Virus record (IMG/VR): IMGVR_UViG_3300009314_000349
Span: 1-40,143 of that record
Length of the DNA stretch: 40,143 bases
DNA from: a virus
Reading direction: 5' to 3' (one strand)
The stretch's first letter is position 1. Each line of letters opens with the position of its first letter. Position numbers and translations under genes: made by a program. The notes beneath the pieces were generated by a model. It did not search any database. It worked only from the letters and a program-made list of their open reading frames with translations, and was not told where the DNA came from. Below are positions 24,127 to 31,778 of the stretch, piece by piece.

Positions 24127-24129
24127 CTA
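24124..24129 (-). other. In-frame stop-start junction TAGATG within polymerase motif C
   Basis: Read on the minus strand the junction is GAT ACG TAG ATG GAT TCA. All codons are in one frame, and deleting TAGATG gives YIDTDS, the expected motif C. The same six bases form the junction between the C-terminal fragment and the next gene (23260-23265). This favours termination with immediate reinitiation over an accidental nonsense mutation. Confidence 0.85.
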
Positions 24130-26004
24130 CGTATCGATGTAAGCACAATAATCTACTTGATTATTTTTTGATGCACTTACATCGATATTTAACTCTTTAT
24201 TATAAAATAAATTTGCAACTTTTTCTGAATATGTTATTAATGTCCTTCCACTCGACGTTGTTGCTTCCGCATTATCTAAATCATACCAACGAAATGATTG
24301 CAGACCAAGACACCCATAAATTGAGTTAAGCAAAACCTTTTGCCTTTCCTGGAGTCTATCGAAATACTGATATTTCTTTGATCCTTCTTTATGTTCATCG
24401 CGTTTTTCCTTTACATCATCGCGCTCAAAAGACCACAATTCAAGTATATTTGGTATCAAACCACGTTTTTCAAGTGAATAAATTATTCCATTGGATGATA
24501 TAGAACAATTATATTTTATCAACAATTTCCTTAATTCAGAATACGTAATCAATAATTCATCTGAGTCAAATATGACTCTTATATTTGCGTCTTTATTATT
24601 ATAAAACTCATATGGGTCAAATTCAAATACTTTGCCTTTTTTTGTTTCTGGAGATATATTCAATGTAATAATTGAAAACGGATACATTGATTTTAAGTCT
24701 AAATCAAACATCCACTTAAACCTACCTGGTTTTGGTGGTTTAACTCTAGCTCCTGTAAACTCGAACGATACCTTATAAGTTTTATCTATATATTCTTTTA
24801 GTGGTTCCTTTAATATGAAATAGTTCCCCTTATATTCTTTATAGTCGACATATACAAATGAGGATTTTGATTTCTTTATGCCTAACATACCACTTAATGG
24901 TGTTTCTTTTGGTATGCTTCTAACATATAATTTTGATTCATCTAAGTTATGATCTCGAGATAATACAAGTTTGATTTCTGGTTTTTTATTGGGTGATACT
25001 ATTTCATTATTTTTCAAATACGTTAATATCGCTCCTTCTAAATATCTAGACGACATAAATATATCTTCGTATGGTACGTGTCCTTTATGACATACCATCT
25101 TAGTCAGTTCAATATGGTTTAATTTTTCATCAAGTTGTTTTACAATTTCAACATCACGAAAACAATACTCAATAAATCCTTCGATGTCTGTATTGTATAG
25201 ATCATCCAATGATTTGTCATATTTTACCTTGCCAAGTCCTATCTCCAATTCACCAATAAAATCAAGTGAATATGCTTGTTTCTGGTTTGATTCGAATTTC
25301 TTATATAATAATAAATAGTCTAAACAATTTACACCAGCTATTTTATATTCACCGTCGTTATAATGATCCTCTTTAACTATGTTAATTGGACTTAATTGTT
25401 TTGCTACATCTTCACCAAATATATTGGTATACCTATTATATAGATATGGTATATCAAAGTTATTTATATTCCAACCAGTTAGTATCGTTGGTTTGATTTT
25501 GTGTAATATATTAATAAATTCATCCAATAAAGATACTTCATCTTTGAATGATATAATTTTAACATTTTTCTTATTTACATCTTTTATAATGTCGCTTTTA
25601 TCAAGAAGAAGTAGTATAGATGAATCTATCTCTTTTATCCAACATGATATTGCAGTTACCTCTTGCTCAGCTAATACTTGGTCTGGGAAACCATCAGCTG
25701 ATTCGACTTCGATATCAAAAAATAGTGTAATATGATTTTTGGATGGTTCATCTGATAGTCCGTACTTGTCGATCAAAAACCTTATTTCTGGTTTTACATC
25801 TGATTCATATAATAAACTTTTATCATATTCTTTAACCTTATATCCCGGTATCCTCTTAACAGTTTTGCCATCCAGTGTATTATACATACCACCAGCATCT
25901 AATACATAGGCATACGAATTGTATTTGGATTTATAGTATCCTTTAGCATCGTCGAAGACGTGCATTACATAACTTTCTCGATCGAAAAAAAGATTTTGGT
26001 ACAT
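24127..26004 (-). CDS. 43: DNA polymerase B, N-terminal fragment (gp43A-like)
   Basis: A 625-residue protein with a 3'-5' exonuclease domain and most of the palm and fingers. Exo I is DIEVE (D97, E99), Exo II NNFDIPYL (about 181-188), Exo III YCFRDVEIV (280-288). Polymerase motif A is LDLKSMYP with catalytic D436, and motif B is KVLLNSIYG (556-564). The protein ends in CAYIDT, the first half of motif C. The first motif C Asp is D624; the second (the catalytic one, RB69 D623) lies just after the Met of the next protein. The break is TAG ATG in the same frame, with no intein or endonuclease gene present. The likely state is a two-subunit polymerase. Confidence 0.92.
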   Translation of the reverse strand: MYQNLFFDRESYVMHVFDDAKGYYKSKYNSYAYVLDAGGMYNTLDGKTVKRIPGYKVKEYDKSLLYESDVKPEIRFLIDKYGLSDEPSKNHITLFFDIEVESADGFPDQVLAEQEVTAISCWIKEIDSSILLLLDKSDIIKDVNKKNVKIISFKDEVSLLDEFINILHKIKPTILTGWNINNFDIPYLYNRYTNIFGEDVAKQLSPINIVKEDHYNDGEYKIAGVNCLDYLLLYKKFESNQKQAYSLDFIGELEIGLGKVKYDKSLDDLYNTDIEGFIEYCFRDVEIVKQLDEKLNHIELTKMVCHKGHVPYEDIFMSSRYLEGAILTYLKNNEIVSPNKKPEIKLVLSRDHNLDESKLYVRSIPKETPLSGMLGIKKSKSSFVYVDYKEYKGNYFILKEPLKEYIDKTYKVSFEFTGARVKPPKPGRFKWMFDLDLKSMYPFSIITLNISPETKKGKVFEFDPYEFYNNKDANIRVIFDSDELLITYSELRKLLIKYNCSISSNGIIYSLEKRGLIPNILELWSFERDDVKEKRDEHKEGSKKYQYFDRLQERQKVLLNSIYGCLGLQSFRWYDLDNAEATTSSGRTLITYSEKVANLFYNKELNIDVSASKNNQVDYCAYIDT

Positions 26005-26032
26005 TCGTTATTTATTTTTTTTCATTTCAATA

Positions 26033-26365
26033 CTATTTTAATAACTTAATGTTCCAACCAACCATCAAACACATTTCAGTATAAAATTGTGTTTTTTGTT
26101 TTTTATTATCAGTTATGCTAATTTGATATTCAACCATTTGGCCATCGGTCTTATGGTCTTCATGTTTATTTTGTTGAATTTGGAATTCCCATCCCAGCAT
26201 ATTATCAAATAATCCATTATAATCATCAACATCTTTTTGTGTAATTACCATTTTAGCTTTTCCATTCCAATCAGATGTTTCATTAACAGATTCTATTATC
26301 TCATTTAACCAATCGCTATCGAAATCATTTGGCCAATTCAATTCTTCAAGTAATACCTTTTTCAT
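26033..26365 (-). CDS. Hypothetical protein, 110 aa
   Basis: Not recognised. An acidic N-terminal half with three Trp (NWPNDFDSDWLNEI) leads to a beta-rich C-terminal half ending YTEMCLMVGWNIKLLK. Situated between the NrdJ C-terminal fragment and the polymerase. Its Trp-rich character is unusual but no motif is visible. Confidence 0.6.
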   Translation of the reverse strand: MKKVLLEELNWPNDFDSDWLNEIIESVNETSDWNGKAKMVITQKDVDDYNGLFDNMLGWEFQIQQNKHEDHKTDGQMVEYQISITDNKKQKTQFYTEMCLMVGWNIKLLK

Positions 26366-26369
26366 AATT

Positions 26370-27521
26370 TTAACATTTACTCCACGAACAAGATTTGCAG
26401 CGTATGCATCCCTCTTGATATATCATTTCACCGCCACACTCAGGACATAGCACACTAGATTTATCACCGTCATTAATATATTTTTTCAATGTTCGTGAAA
26501 TAGCTTTACTAAATGATGCTATTGATTCACCCGATTTATTCAGTTGTTCCATTGCATATTTAACGCCGCCGCCGTGTCGTAATCCCCATGATAAAATTCT
26601 AGTGAGAGATTCTTGCTCATCACGTTCAAACAAATTTGTAATATCATTGAATTCTATTGTGTCTGGTATTTCTAGTTTATAATGGCCGCTCTTATGTCGT
26701 GTTAATAATCCTTTTGTAAATTTTGGTGATATAGTTATTTTATCTTGTTTGAATGCAAAAACTTCATATGGATCTCCTTCTAATAAACCAACCAATACAA
26801 CCCATTTTTTACCAAGAGCTGTTATTTGGTGTATATCACAATCAAGTATTTTTGGACGTTTTGGTGCTGAGTTATGTTGGATTTTAGTCCCATTTCTATC
26901 TAAATCGTTATTTGATATCAAAACACCGGCACGACAACCATCGCGATATACTGTAATGCCCTTGCAGCCTGATTTCCAAGACTGCTTAAATATATCTGAT
27001 ATTAATTCTTCTGTTGCTGTATTTGGTAAATTAACTGTTACTGATATTGAATGGTCGACCCACTTTTGTATTTCACCTTGCATTTTAACTTTATCCAACC
27101 AATTAATGTCATTTGCAGTTGATCCAAAGTATGGAGATTTTTCAAATATATTATTTAACTCATCATCTATTTTATCCTCAATATTAGTATGCCCCATCAA
27201 TTCCATCCAGTGTTTTAGTTTTGGATGAAATACATTATATTGTTCCCAACTATCACCCGAAGCATCCGTATGATGTACCTTTGCATCAACATCATTTGAA
27301 TTAATTTTTTTATTTCTTTTATAATATGGCATAAATAACGGTTCAATGCCCGATGTGGTTTGTGTTAATAATGATACAGTATTGTGCGAATATATCCCAC
27401 CATCTAGTTCATAATAATGATCGTTCTCAACTTCAATATCCATTGTTTCAGCAACATTATCATCTACACTAATCACAGTTAATTCTTCATATTGTATATT
27501 CTCTATATTAATCTTTTCCAT
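26370..27521 (-). CDS. nrdJ: Ribonucleotide reductase NrdJ, C-terminal fragment with IntC
   Basis: The first 47 residues are an IntC half: ETMDIEVENDHYYELDGGI then SHN, ending with the penultimate His and Asn. The extein begins TVSLLTQTTSGIEPLFMPYY, the class II reductase loop. Its end, LCPECGGEMIYQEGCIRCKSCSWSKC, is the C-terminal zinc-ribbon/redox Cys region found in NrdJ. It thus supplies the C-terminal part of the B12-dependent enzyme, which makes dNTPs without oxygen dependence. It needs trans-splicing with the 28694-29740 protein. The start overlaps the upstream homing endonuclease by 14 bases. Confidence 0.92.
   Translation of the reverse strand: MEKINIENIQYEELTVISVDDNVAETMDIEVENDHYYELDGGIYSHNTVSLLTQTTSGIEPLFMPYYKRNKKINSNDVDAKVHHTDASGDSWEQYNVFHPKLKHWMELMGHTNIEDKIDDELNNIFEKSPYFGSTANDINWLDKVKMQGEIQKWVDHSISVTVNLPNTATEELISDIFKQSWKSGCKGITVYRDGCRAGVLISNNDLDRNGTKIQHNSAPKRPKILDCDIHQITALGKKWVVLVGLLEGDPYEVFAFKQDKITISPKFTKGLLTRHKSGHYKLEIPDTIEFNDITNLFERDEQESLTRILSWGLRHGGGVKYAMEQLNKSGESIASFSKAISRTLKKYINDGDKSSVLCPECGGEMIYQEGCIRCKSCSWSKC
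27381..27521 (-). other. IntC of the second NrdJ split intein
   Basis: 47 codons ending SHN|T, where Thr is the first extein residue. The block F region includes MDIEVENDHYY. Partner IntN lies at 28697-29041. The extein joint reads MLTVAPTG|TVSLLTQT, the family consensus. Confidence 0.9.
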
Positions 27522-28632
27522 AATTCATAATTATTTCATCCACTATTTTATTTATTACACCATCCGGATCTTTGCGATAATCATATTCCCACACTATTAT
27601 TACATTGGAATTTATTTTCTTTTCTAGTATGGAGATCCGTTTTTCGTCTCGTTCCCATGTTTCTTTTACAAATTCTTGCGAAATATCATATATTAATGGA
27701 TTTTTATGCCAGAAATCACCATAAAATTCGATAACCAAATTTATATCTTTTATATACATATCTGGGACTATTATCCTTACATCATCTTCAAATATAAAAA
27801 ACATATATTCTGATTCCCCGTAATAAAAATTGCTATATTTATGACAAAGTTTCTTATATATTTCTTCACAGAATTCCAAACCAATATCAGAATATCTTTT
27901 GGTTCTTTCTATTTTCTTTTTTGTTAATTCTAGATATCTCCTATTACCGTCTACTTCACCATATTTTTTTATCCAATCCTCTTTCAAGTGCTTATTGGTA
28001 TTCCTCCAAATCTCGTATTTTTCTTTACCTTCTACTTCACCATATTTTTCGATCATTGTTCGTAGTGTCGTTCCTCTTTTTGCATTTGTTTCCAAATACC
28101 GTCTTTTACCATCTACATCCCCATATTTATTTATAAATTTATCTAAACTTGCTGTATTTTGATATTCGGATAATTTTCTTTTTGCAAGTTGAACATCACC
28201 GTTAGTAACATCCATCCAATAATTTAATTTTCTAATTGACTTCTTTTTTGATTGATCCACTTTAGATAATGCGGCCAATGATTTTCTTTTAAATTCATTA
28301 TATTTTTCTTCACCACTAATGCGGCCATATCTTTTTATAAACGCGTTTAAATCTTGTCTAGTATCTTGTTTCCAATTCTCATATTTTTTCTTACCATCTA
28401 TTTCACCATATTTTTTAATCATTTTATCCAAAGAAACCCCCGAATTCTTTTGTATATCTTTCCATTCGTCGTATTTTTTCTTACCATCTATTTCACCATA
28501 TTTCAATATATATTTTTCTAATGACACCCCCCTAATAAATCGGTAATATTGATTCATTCCCTCTATTGGTCCATGTTCTTCAACTAGTTTGTTATATTTT
28601 TCCAAATACGATATTTTTTTTATATTTCTCAC
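27508..28632 (-). CDS. Vsr-like homing endonuclease with repeat DNA-binding region
   Basis: A 374-residue free-standing homing endonuclease between the IntN and IntC halves of the second NrdJ intein. The C-terminal domain has PDMYIKDINLVIEFYGDFWH (D291, E302, H309) and then KETWERDEKRISILEKK, and VIIVWEYDY, the layout of Vsr-type nicking endonucleases. The first 236 residues contain seven clear copies of a roughly YGxxxGxxKYxxW unit, which I expect to make repeated contacts to a long DNA target. The start is a GTG seven bases after AGGAG. This is the typical neighbour of split inteins in phages. Confidence 0.85.
   Translation of the reverse strand: MRNIKKISYLEKYNKLVEEHGPIEGMNQYYRFIRGVSLEKYILKYGEIDGKKKYDEWKDIQKNSGVSLDKMIKKYGEIDGKKKYENWKQDTRQDLNAFIKRYGRISGEEKYNEFKRKSLAALSKVDQSKKKSIRKLNYWMDVTNGDVQLAKRKLSEYQNTASLDKFINKYGDVDGKRRYLETNAKRGTTLRTMIEKYGEVEGKEKYEIWRNTNKHLKEDWIKKYGEVDGNRRYLELTKKKIERTKRYSDIGLEFCEEIYKKLCHKYSNFYYGESEYMFFIFEDDVRIIVPDMYIKDINLVIEFYGDFWHKNPLIYDISQEFVKETWERDEKRISILEKKINSNVIIVWEYDYRKDPDGVINKIVDEIIMNYGKD
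27925..28575 (-). repeat. Tandem YG-x3-G-x2-KY protein repeats in the homing endonuclease
   Basis: Seven repeat units of the type YGEIDGKKKYDEW occur in the N-terminal part, plus one degenerate copy. Copies 2 and 3 are almost identical (YGEIDGKKKY). They show as repeated DNA of matching period, mostly 26-31 codons apart. Confidence 0.8.
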
Positions 28633-28693
28633 TATTGCTCCTATTTATGTTCCTTTAGTATAAGTATAGAGCAATAGTAAAAATATCAAATAT

Positions 28694-29740
28694 TTATTCA
28701 ATTTTCTTAATAATAATATCACCAACCCGTAAATCAACTGCCTTCTTCCATATTGCTTCTTTATTATTTAGTTTAACTAAAAATTTATGATTCATGGTTG
28801 ACTCCAACAAATTATCATCGCTCAATCTAATTCTTTTCGTGTTATATTCACCCGCCCAATATAATTTCGTGATTCTATTCTTCTCACCAAATATATTATA
28901 CACATATATATCCTGGGTTGGTTCTATCCACATATCTCGTAGTCCCCTAAGTCTCTCCAGATCATATCCATTAACCAAAAATAATTCTGCCAATGTTATA
29001 TATCCGTGATCTGTTTTAATTTTAGTTGAATCAACTAAACACCCAGTCGGCGCGACAGTTAACATTGATATATTTCGTCTACCATATTTTTTGTAATCAT
29101 CCAATAAATCAGGTTCAGCTTCCATTATTCTTTTAATAAATGGATTATCTTTTTCTTTATCTAAATTCCATATTGAAAAACTACCTCTCTCTTTTGATAG
29201 ATTAATTGATTCACGATATGATTCTATTGCCAATAATTTATGCACGCGTGTAGAGAATCCAATGGCCTTTTTACTAGCATATTGAATACCCAATGCGGCT
29301 AACATGTCTCCTTCAGCTGTGATTCCAATTCCTGTTCTGCGACCAGCTGATGTTTTGTGATAAATATTTTCCCATAGGCGTTTTTCAACCAATTTAATCT
29401 CGGGTAGTTCTGGATCATTATCTATTTTTGTAATAATCACTTTAATTTTTTCAAGCTCCAAATCAATAATATCGTCCATAATACGTGTAACAAATCCAAT
29501 ATGTTGTTTAAACAAATCAAAATCAAATTTTGCTTTTTTTGTAAATGGATTTGAAACATAACTATATAAATTTATTGCTAATAGACGACAAGAATCAAAA
29601 ATACACAACGGAATTTCTGAACAATTGTGGACCAATAAATCATTAGCAAAAAAGTTATTATTTTTTTTAACTTTCAAATCATAAACAGTTTCATTCTTAT
29701 GAATATTGATTTTTTTTATTTTTGTTTCTATAACTTTCAT
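28694..29740 (-). CDS. nrdJ: Ribonucleotide reductase NrdJ, middle fragment with IntC and IntN
   Basis: A protein with an intein half at each end. Residues 1-39 are IntC (ends LLVHN), then a 194-residue extein from CSEIPLCIFDSCRLLAINLY to MLTVAPTG, then a 115-residue IntN beginning CLVDSTKIK. Within the extein, GRRTGIGITAEGDMLAALG is characteristic of class II/III reductase folds. The first extein residue is Cys, which is both the intein +1 nucleophile and, by homology with NPCSE, the thiyl-radical cysteine of the reductase. The start is chosen at an ATG that overlaps the upstream endonuclease stop by ATGA. Confidence 0.93.
   Translation of the reverse strand: MKVIETKIKKINIHKNETVYDLKVKKNNNFFANDLLVHNCSEIPLCIFDSCRLLAINLYSYVSNPFTKKAKFDFDLFKQHIGFVTRIMDDIIDLELEKIKVIITKIDNDPELPEIKLVEKRLWENIYHKTSAGRRTGIGITAEGDMLAALGIQYASKKAIGFSTRVHKLLAIESYRESINLSKERGSFSIWNLDKEKDNPFIKRIMEAEPDLLDDYKKYGRRNISMLTVAPTGCLVDSTKIKTDHGYITLAELFLVNGYDLERLRGLRDMWIEPTQDIYVYNIFGEKNRITKLYWAGEYNTKRIRLSDDNLLESTMNHKFLVKLNNKEAIWKKAVDLRVGDIIIKKIE
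28697..29041 (-). other. IntN of the second NrdJ split intein
   Basis: 115 codons beginning at Cys1 (CLVDSTK). Block B is STMNHKFLV, with the TxxH pattern. It ends at DLRVGDIIIKKIE before a stop. The extein ends APTG. Confidence 0.9.
29624..29740 (-). other. IntC of the first NrdJ split intein
   Basis: 39 codons, ending LLVHN|C. The block F region reads VYDLKVKKNNNFFANDLL, similar in length and sequence to the C-half of the known NrdJ-1 split intein (about 40 residues). It rejoins the extein as STNP|CSEIPLC. Confidence 0.92.
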
Positions 29741-30504
29741 TTGTCTGCCTTTCTTTCTAGTTTCCAAGTTTCCACCTCATCTTTGAATTTAAGTGAACAA
29801 TAGGGTAAAATATTTTCTATCAAAATAAATTCTATATTTTTATCTTTTAATTGTTCACCTAATACTTCAAATTTCCAATTATTATTTTTCCAATAGCCTT
29901 TAACTTCTATAATTTTTGTTATCTTGCTATTTTCAAATATAAAGAAATCTGGCCTATATTTCTTGCCTCCCACATTATACATTTCTACTTCAACGTCCCA
30001 ATCAAATTTATTTTTATTAAGCCATTTTGCAAAAATATATTCCCAAGAACTTCTTAACCAAACGAATTTATTTCTGCTCTCATTAAAAAAATAACCTTGG
30101 ATCCCCCTCTGTATAGAATTTCTTATTTTTGTCTTTCTTCTTGATTCTTCAGAAAACCATCCCATATTGTTTTCTCTCTCATATTCTATTTTTTCCCTTC
30201 TTAGTTTGCGTAAATTATCTGTTATTTCTTCATAACTCCTCAATTTTATTTCAAAAAAATTTAAGAAACACTTTCTAAGAACTGGGTAAGAAACATTCAA
30301 TTTGAAATATTTTATAAAATATTTTATGCCAAATCCTTTTTCATAATAATATTTTTCAATAATCTTTTTAGAATTTTCATATCTTTTGTCATTTTTAATT
30401 TTTTCAATATTATGAAATCGCGCCTTACCTTTAACATCAAAAAATTTTTGCTCATATATATCAGATATAAAATTTCTAAACTCATCTAAATTTTCATTTT
30501 CCAT
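29737..30504 (-). CDS. PD-(D/E)xK-type homing endonuclease
   Basis: A 255-residue free-standing endonuclease gene between the IntN and IntC of the first NrdJ split intein. The catalytic core is WLRSSWEYIFAKWL (E155), YRPDFFIF (D186) and IIEVKGYW (E200, K202), the E-PD-ExK pattern. The basic N-terminal 130 residues have two helical regions. The closest established type is the Vsr/EDxHD-like homing endonucleases linked to split inteins in phage genomes. It overlaps the next start by ATGA and is preceded by a 50-base gap after the IntN stop. Confidence 0.85.
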   Translation of the reverse strand: MENENLDEFRNFISDIYEQKFFDVKGKARFHNIEKIKNDKRYENSKKIIEKYYYEKGFGIKYFIKYFKLNVSYPVLRKCFLNFFEIKLRSYEEITDNLRKLRREKIEYERENNMGWFSEESRRKTKIRNSIQRGIQGYFFNESRNKFVWLRSSWEYIFAKWLNKNKFDWDVEVEMYNVGGKKYRPDFFIFENSKITKIIEVKGYWKNNNWKFEVLGEQLKDKNIEFILIENILPYCSLKFKDEVETWKLERKADK

Positions 30505-30554
30505 AAATCTGTGCCCATCTTTAATATACTATATATATCACGAAAATAAATTTT

Positions 30555-31757
30555 TCAACTTTTTTCATCAATCTTTAATAAAATATCTTCTTCACAAAGC
30601 TGGCACGCATTGACCCATCCTCTATTTTTAGTAAACACTTTATGGTCTGGTGTTAAAACAAGTGTTGAATTATCTTCTAAAATTAATTCTATAGTATTCG
30701 CATTTCTTTTTGTCAATAATATATCCTCTATTTCATCTTTTTCTAGTTTGTTTTCTTTAACATTAAACGAATCAATAATAAATTTTTCACCATTATTAAA
30801 TCTTTCAAAAATTTCTTTAACTGTCAATTTGCCAATATTGGTTGTTATTATTGTATCGCCCGAAACACATGGATTCGTGCTCACTGTTTCAAATCCATCT
30901 GATTTATAACAATCAGCTGGACTTTCAGATATAATTTTATCCCAAAATAATATTCCAGGTTCAGCAGTATTCCAAGCATTAAATACAATTTGATTCCATA
31001 AGTCAATAGCATTAACTTCTTTTGTCTGTTTTATATCATCGCCAGTTGCATTAATTGGAAATGTATGTGTAAATTTTTTATCAGCAATAACCGATTTCAA
31101 AAATTCATCAGTCAATTTTATAGACACATTTGCTCCAGTAACTTTATCTAAATTAGATTTAATCTTAATAAATTCAAGTACATCGGGGTGTTTTATCGAT
31201 AGTGTTAGCATTAAAGCACCACGACGACCGTCTTGTGCTACTTCCCTAGTTGAATTAGAATATCTCTCCATAAATGAAGTAACACCAGTTGACGTTAATG
31301 CTGAATTTTGTACAGATGAATTTGATGGTCTTAAGTGCGACAAATCATGTCCAACTCCTCCCCTACGTTTCATCAGTTGAACTTGTTGTTCGTCAGTTTT
31401 TAATATACCACCATATGAATCTGCCGGTGGATCACTGCCAACGACAAAACAATTTGATAAGGATGTAATCTGATAGTTATTTCCTATGCCGGCCATTGGT
31501 CCGCCTTGTGGAATAACATATTGAAAGTCTTTTAATAATTCATATATTTGTTGTCTGGTTATTGGATTATCATATGTATTTTCCACTCTAGATATTTCAT
31601 CAGCCAGTCTATTGTGCATATCATCTGGAGTTAGCTCATATATATTTTTATCTGAGTCCTTTAAAGCGTATTTATTGATCCAAGCTATAGCTGCTAACTC
31701 ATCACCATCAAAATACTGTTTTGTTTTTTCTAAAACATCATTATAATTGTATAGCAT
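30555..31757 (-). CDS. nrdJ: Ribonucleotide reductase NrdJ, N-terminal fragment with IntN
   Basis: The first 296 residues are the N-extein of a class II reductase: PQGGPMAGIGNNYQITSLSNCFV (with a redox cysteine), the RRGGVGHDLSHLRP loop and the substrate-site DGRRGALM. It ends ETVSTNP. From C297 the 104-residue IntN follows (CVSGDTIITT), with block B LVLTPDHKVFTKNRG. The extein rejoins in the middle fragment as NP|CSEI. Its start has a strong ribosome-binding site (AGGAGG, 10 bases before the ATG). The enzyme makes deoxynucleotides with adenosylcobalamin. Total spliced NrdJ is about 826 residues. Confidence 0.94.
   Translation of the reverse strand: MLYNYNDVLEKTKQYFDGDELAAIAWINKYALKDSDKNIYELTPDDMHNRLADEISRVENTYDNPITRQQIYELLKDFQYVIPQGGPMAGIGNNYQITSLSNCFVVGSDPPADSYGGILKTDEQQVQLMKRRGGVGHDLSHLRPSNSSVQNSALTSTGVTSFMERYSNSTREVAQDGRRGALMLTLSIKHPDVLEFIKIKSNLDKVTGANVSIKLTDEFLKSVIADKKFTHTFPINATGDDIKQTKEVNAIDLWNQIVFNAWNTAEPGILFWDKIISESPADCYKSDGFETVSTNPCVSGDTIITTNIGKLTVKEIFERFNNGEKFIIDSFNVKENKLEKDEIEDILLTKRNANTIELILEDNSTLVLTPDHKVFTKNRGWVNACQLCEEDILLKIDEKS
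30558..30869 (-). other. IntN of the first NrdJ split intein
   Basis: 104 codons beginning Cys1 (CVSGDT). Block B, LTPDHKVFTKNRGW, matches the TPDHPVYTKNRG of the known NrdJ-1 split intein closely, and the insertion site appears to be the same, so this is probably the same intein allele. Confidence 0.9.
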
Positions 31758-31778
31758 GTATATATATCCTCCTAAATA

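Noticed and set aside
24124-24129. UAG reassigned to an amino acid, so that the polymerase would be one protein
   Set aside because: Reading through TAG and ATG would insert two residues in motif C and spoil YxDTDS. TAG also ends other genes here at normal lengths, and no long gene has internal TAG codons.
26749-27228. A long plus-strand frame of 159 codons opposite nrdJ
   Set aside because: It is antisense to the NrdJ C-terminal fragment, has no start signal or recognisable family, and the minus-strand frame is an unmistakable reductase. Other plus-strand frames are shadows of the same kind.
27925-28575. CRISPR-like repeat array
   Set aside because: The repeats are in a coding frame, vary in DNA sequence and unit spacing, and have no unique spacers of constant length. 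They are protein repeats.
31748-31778. Rho-independent terminator between the helicase and nrdJ
   Set aside because: The gap is AT-rich with AGGAGG serving as a ribosome-binding site, but has no stem followed by a U-run.
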